A stretch of DNA of 44,554 bases, taken from Thauera aminoaromatica S2. GTDB taxonomy: Bacteria; Pseudomonadota; Gammaproteobacteria; Burkholderiales; Rhodocyclaceae. The notes beneath the pieces are model-generated. The model saw only the letters and a program-made list of their open reading frames with translations. It was not told the DNA's origin and did not search any database. The stretch covers positions 1-44,554 of the forward strand of contig NZ_AMXD01000016.1 in assembly GCF_000310185.1 (NCBI RefSeq), in the 5' to 3' direction. Below are positions 43,116 to 44,554 of the stretch, in pieces (the first letter of the stretch is position 1; the number at the start of each line of letters is the position of its first letter). The translations under genes and the position numbers were made by a program.

Positions 43116-44554
43116 TCAGACGCGGAAGCGGCTGGCCTGCTCGCGCAGGGTGCCGGCGAGCTGCTCGAGCGTCTCGGCGGTGGCCGCGGTCTCGCGCACG
43201 GTCACGCTGTTGTGCTCGGTCATGTCGGCGATGCGCTCGATGTTGCGCGCGATGTCGTTGCTCGCCAGGCTCTGCTCGTGCAGGGCGGTGGAGATCTCGC
43301 GCACCGCGGTGAGCACCTGGTCGGCGCCCGCGCTGATCTGCGCCATCGAGGAGCCGGCGCGGTTGCTCATCTCCACGCCGTCGCGCACACGCTGCACGCC
43401 CTGCTGCATGGTGTCGACCGCGCGCTCGGTGCCCTGCTGGATCGCCGCCACCATGCCGCCGATCTCGCGCGTGGCGAGCGAGGTGCGCTCGGCGAGCTTG
43501 CGCACCTCGTCGGCCACCACCGCGAAGCCGCGCCCGGTCTCGCCCGCACGGGCGGCCTCGATCGCGGCGTTGAGCGCGAGCAGGTTGGTCTGGTCGGCGA
43601 TGTCGCGGATCGAGTCGACGATCGCGTTGATCTGGCGCGACTTCTCGCCGAGCTCGCGGATGGCCTCGCTCGACAGATCCACCGCCTCGGCGATGCGCTC
43701 CATCTCGGCCACCGACTGCTCCATGACCGAGCGCCCCTCCTGCGAGAGCCGGCCCGAATCCTCGGCAAGCTGCTGCGCGGTCGAGGCGTGGTGGGCGATG
43801 CCGTCGACCCCGCGCGTCATCTCCTCGACCGCTGCGGCCACGCTGGAGGCAGCGTCGCTCTGCGTCTCGGAGCCCTCCAGCACGCGACGCGCGGAGGCCG
43901 ACATCTCGGTGGCGGCGCCGCCGACGTGGGCGGCACCGGTCTGGATGTCGCGGATGAGGCCGGCGACGTGATCGGCCATCGAGTTGAACTGGCGCGCCAC
44001 CTCGGCGAGCTCGTCGCGCGCCGAGAACTGCACGCGGCTGCGATAGTCGCCCGCGGCGAAGCCCTGCGCGCCGGCCGAGAGCTCGCGCACCGAGCGCACG
44101 ATGGCGAGATAGATGCCGATGAAGAGATAGCCTGCGAGCAGCATGCCGACCGCCGAAATCGCCACCTGGGTCTGCAGGCGCTGGTTCAGGCGGTCGCGGC
44201 GCGCCTCGAGCAGGCGGCCGACCTCGGGGCGCAGCACCTGGTCGAAGTTGCGTACCGCGGTGTCGATCGCGCCGGTGACCAGTTCGAAGAAGGCCGCCGA
44301 GCTCAGGCCGAAGCGCTGGTCGAGAAGCTCCTTCCCCGTAGCCTCACGCACCCGCGCGACACCCTCGGAGATTTCGCGGCCCATGCCGTCGACGCTAGCG
44401 GCGAGGCTGGCGTTGGCCGCCGCGGTGCGGCGCAGGCGCTCCAGCACCGCAGACTCGGCGCGGCCGATCTCGGCGAGCAGCGCGACCAGGGCGTGCTCGT
44501 CGCTGCGCGCAAGCTCGCGGCGGGCGCTCAGCGCCGTGCCGCGAGCGCGCAGTT
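43116..44554 (-). CDS. Methyl-accepting chemotaxis protein (5' end outside the window)
   Basis: The frame is open to the right edge of the window, so the N-terminus is missing. What is present: a helical sensor segment (LERLRRTAAANASLAASVDG), a membrane helix QVAISAVGMLLAGYLFIGIY, a HAMP domain (YRSRVQFSARDELAEVARQF), and the cytoplasmic coiled-coil signalling domain with the nearly invariant hairpin tip IADQTNLLALNAAIEAARAG and FAVVADEVRKLAERT. It should signal to CheA through CheW. No CheB/CheR-binding pentapeptide is at the C-terminus (REQASRFRV). The internal ATG at 44447 is not the start, since coding continues beyond it. Ligand unknown. Confidence 0.95.
   Translation of the reverse strand, partial: LRARGTALSARRELARSDEHALVALLAEIGRAESAVLERLRRTAAANASLAASVDGMGREISEGVARVREATGKELLDQRFGLSSAAFFELVTGAIDTAVRNFDQVLRPEVGRLLEARRDRLNQRLQTQVAISAVGMLLAGYLFIGIYLAIVRSVRELSAGAQGFAAGDYRSRVQFSARDELAEVARQFNSMADHVAGLIRDIQTGAAHVGGAATEMSASARRVLEGSETQSDAASSVAAAVEEMTRGVDGIAHHASTAQQLAEDSGRLSQEGRSVMEQSVAEMERIAEAVDLSSEAIRELGEKSRQINAIVDSIRDIADQTNLLALNAAIEAARAGETGRGFAVVADEVRKLAERTSLATREIGGMVAAIQQGTERAVDTMQQGVQRVRDGVEMSNRAGSSMAQISAGADQVLTAVREISTALHEQSLASNDIARNIERIADMTEHNSVTVRETAATAETLEQLAGTLREQASRFRV

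Overview
The window is chromosomal DNA of a GC-rich betaproteobacterium, most likely Rhodocyclales/Zoogloeaceae (Thauera or Azoarcus type). This is inferred from the high GC content, a phasin gene, the gene order orn / M48 peptidase / rsgA, the pair hupB and tRNA-Val, divergent acnB and acnA genes, and many intergenic REP-like repeats of one family. No database search was possible, so the taxon is an inference. Most of the window is ordinary core genome. I found no CRISPR array, prophage, integron or biosynthetic cluster.

Layout. 1-2210 is decayed DNA: the end of an unknown gene, a broken hotdog thioesterase, and an IS1182-type insertion sequence with perfect 21-bp terminal inverted repeats. 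2335-7471 holds a small conserved protein, a start-less metallo-beta-lactamase-fold relic, and three leftward genes (patatin-like lipase, exported protein, large PEP/pyruvate-binding-domain protein). 7709-11796 holds a cytochrome c'/c556 lipoprotein behind a good sigma-54 promoter match, a YhcC-type radical SAM protein, two truncated gene relics (one a Rieske protein) and a sigma-54-dependent regulator. 12092-16922 holds a GatB/YqeY protein, a phasin with a well-formed promoter flanked by two operator-like sites, DUF3079, a cupin, an HPP-CBS membrane protein, tRNA-Val(UAC), hupB and a DUF5610 protein. 16948-17570 is the relic of a DUF2157/GDYXXLXY membrane-protein pair.

17571-25643 holds a BtuF-like protein, an Xre-RES toxin-antitoxin pair, and acnB and acnA transcribed apart from a 407-bp regulatory region with a 14-bp palindrome beside the acnB -10 box. 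25742-29856 holds YchJ, a DUF6394 protein with a two-RCK potassium channel, an S4-domain protein and an Ap4A phosphorylase-like enzyme. 29879-33129 is a leftward block: a YkgJ cysteine-cluster protein, a YecA-like SEC-C protein, trmB and dusC. 33311-35370 holds rpmE and a polytopic glycosyltransferase-39-like protein. 35619-38767 holds a 53-residue membrane protein, orn, the M48 peptidase and rsgA. 38801-44554 holds an alpha/beta hydrolase, comEC, a DUF2062 protein and a chemotaxis receptor cut by the window end.

Functional links: tRNA and ribosome maintenance (trmB, dusC, rpmE, rsgA, orn, S4 protein), the TCA cycle (acnA, acnB) and polyhydroxybutyrate storage (phasin). The most interesting material is regulatory or degenerate: the phasin operators, the acnB palindrome, paired operators before the Xre-RES genes, the sigma-54 site before the cytochrome, the REP family, several apparently leaderless genes, and four groups of gene relics.
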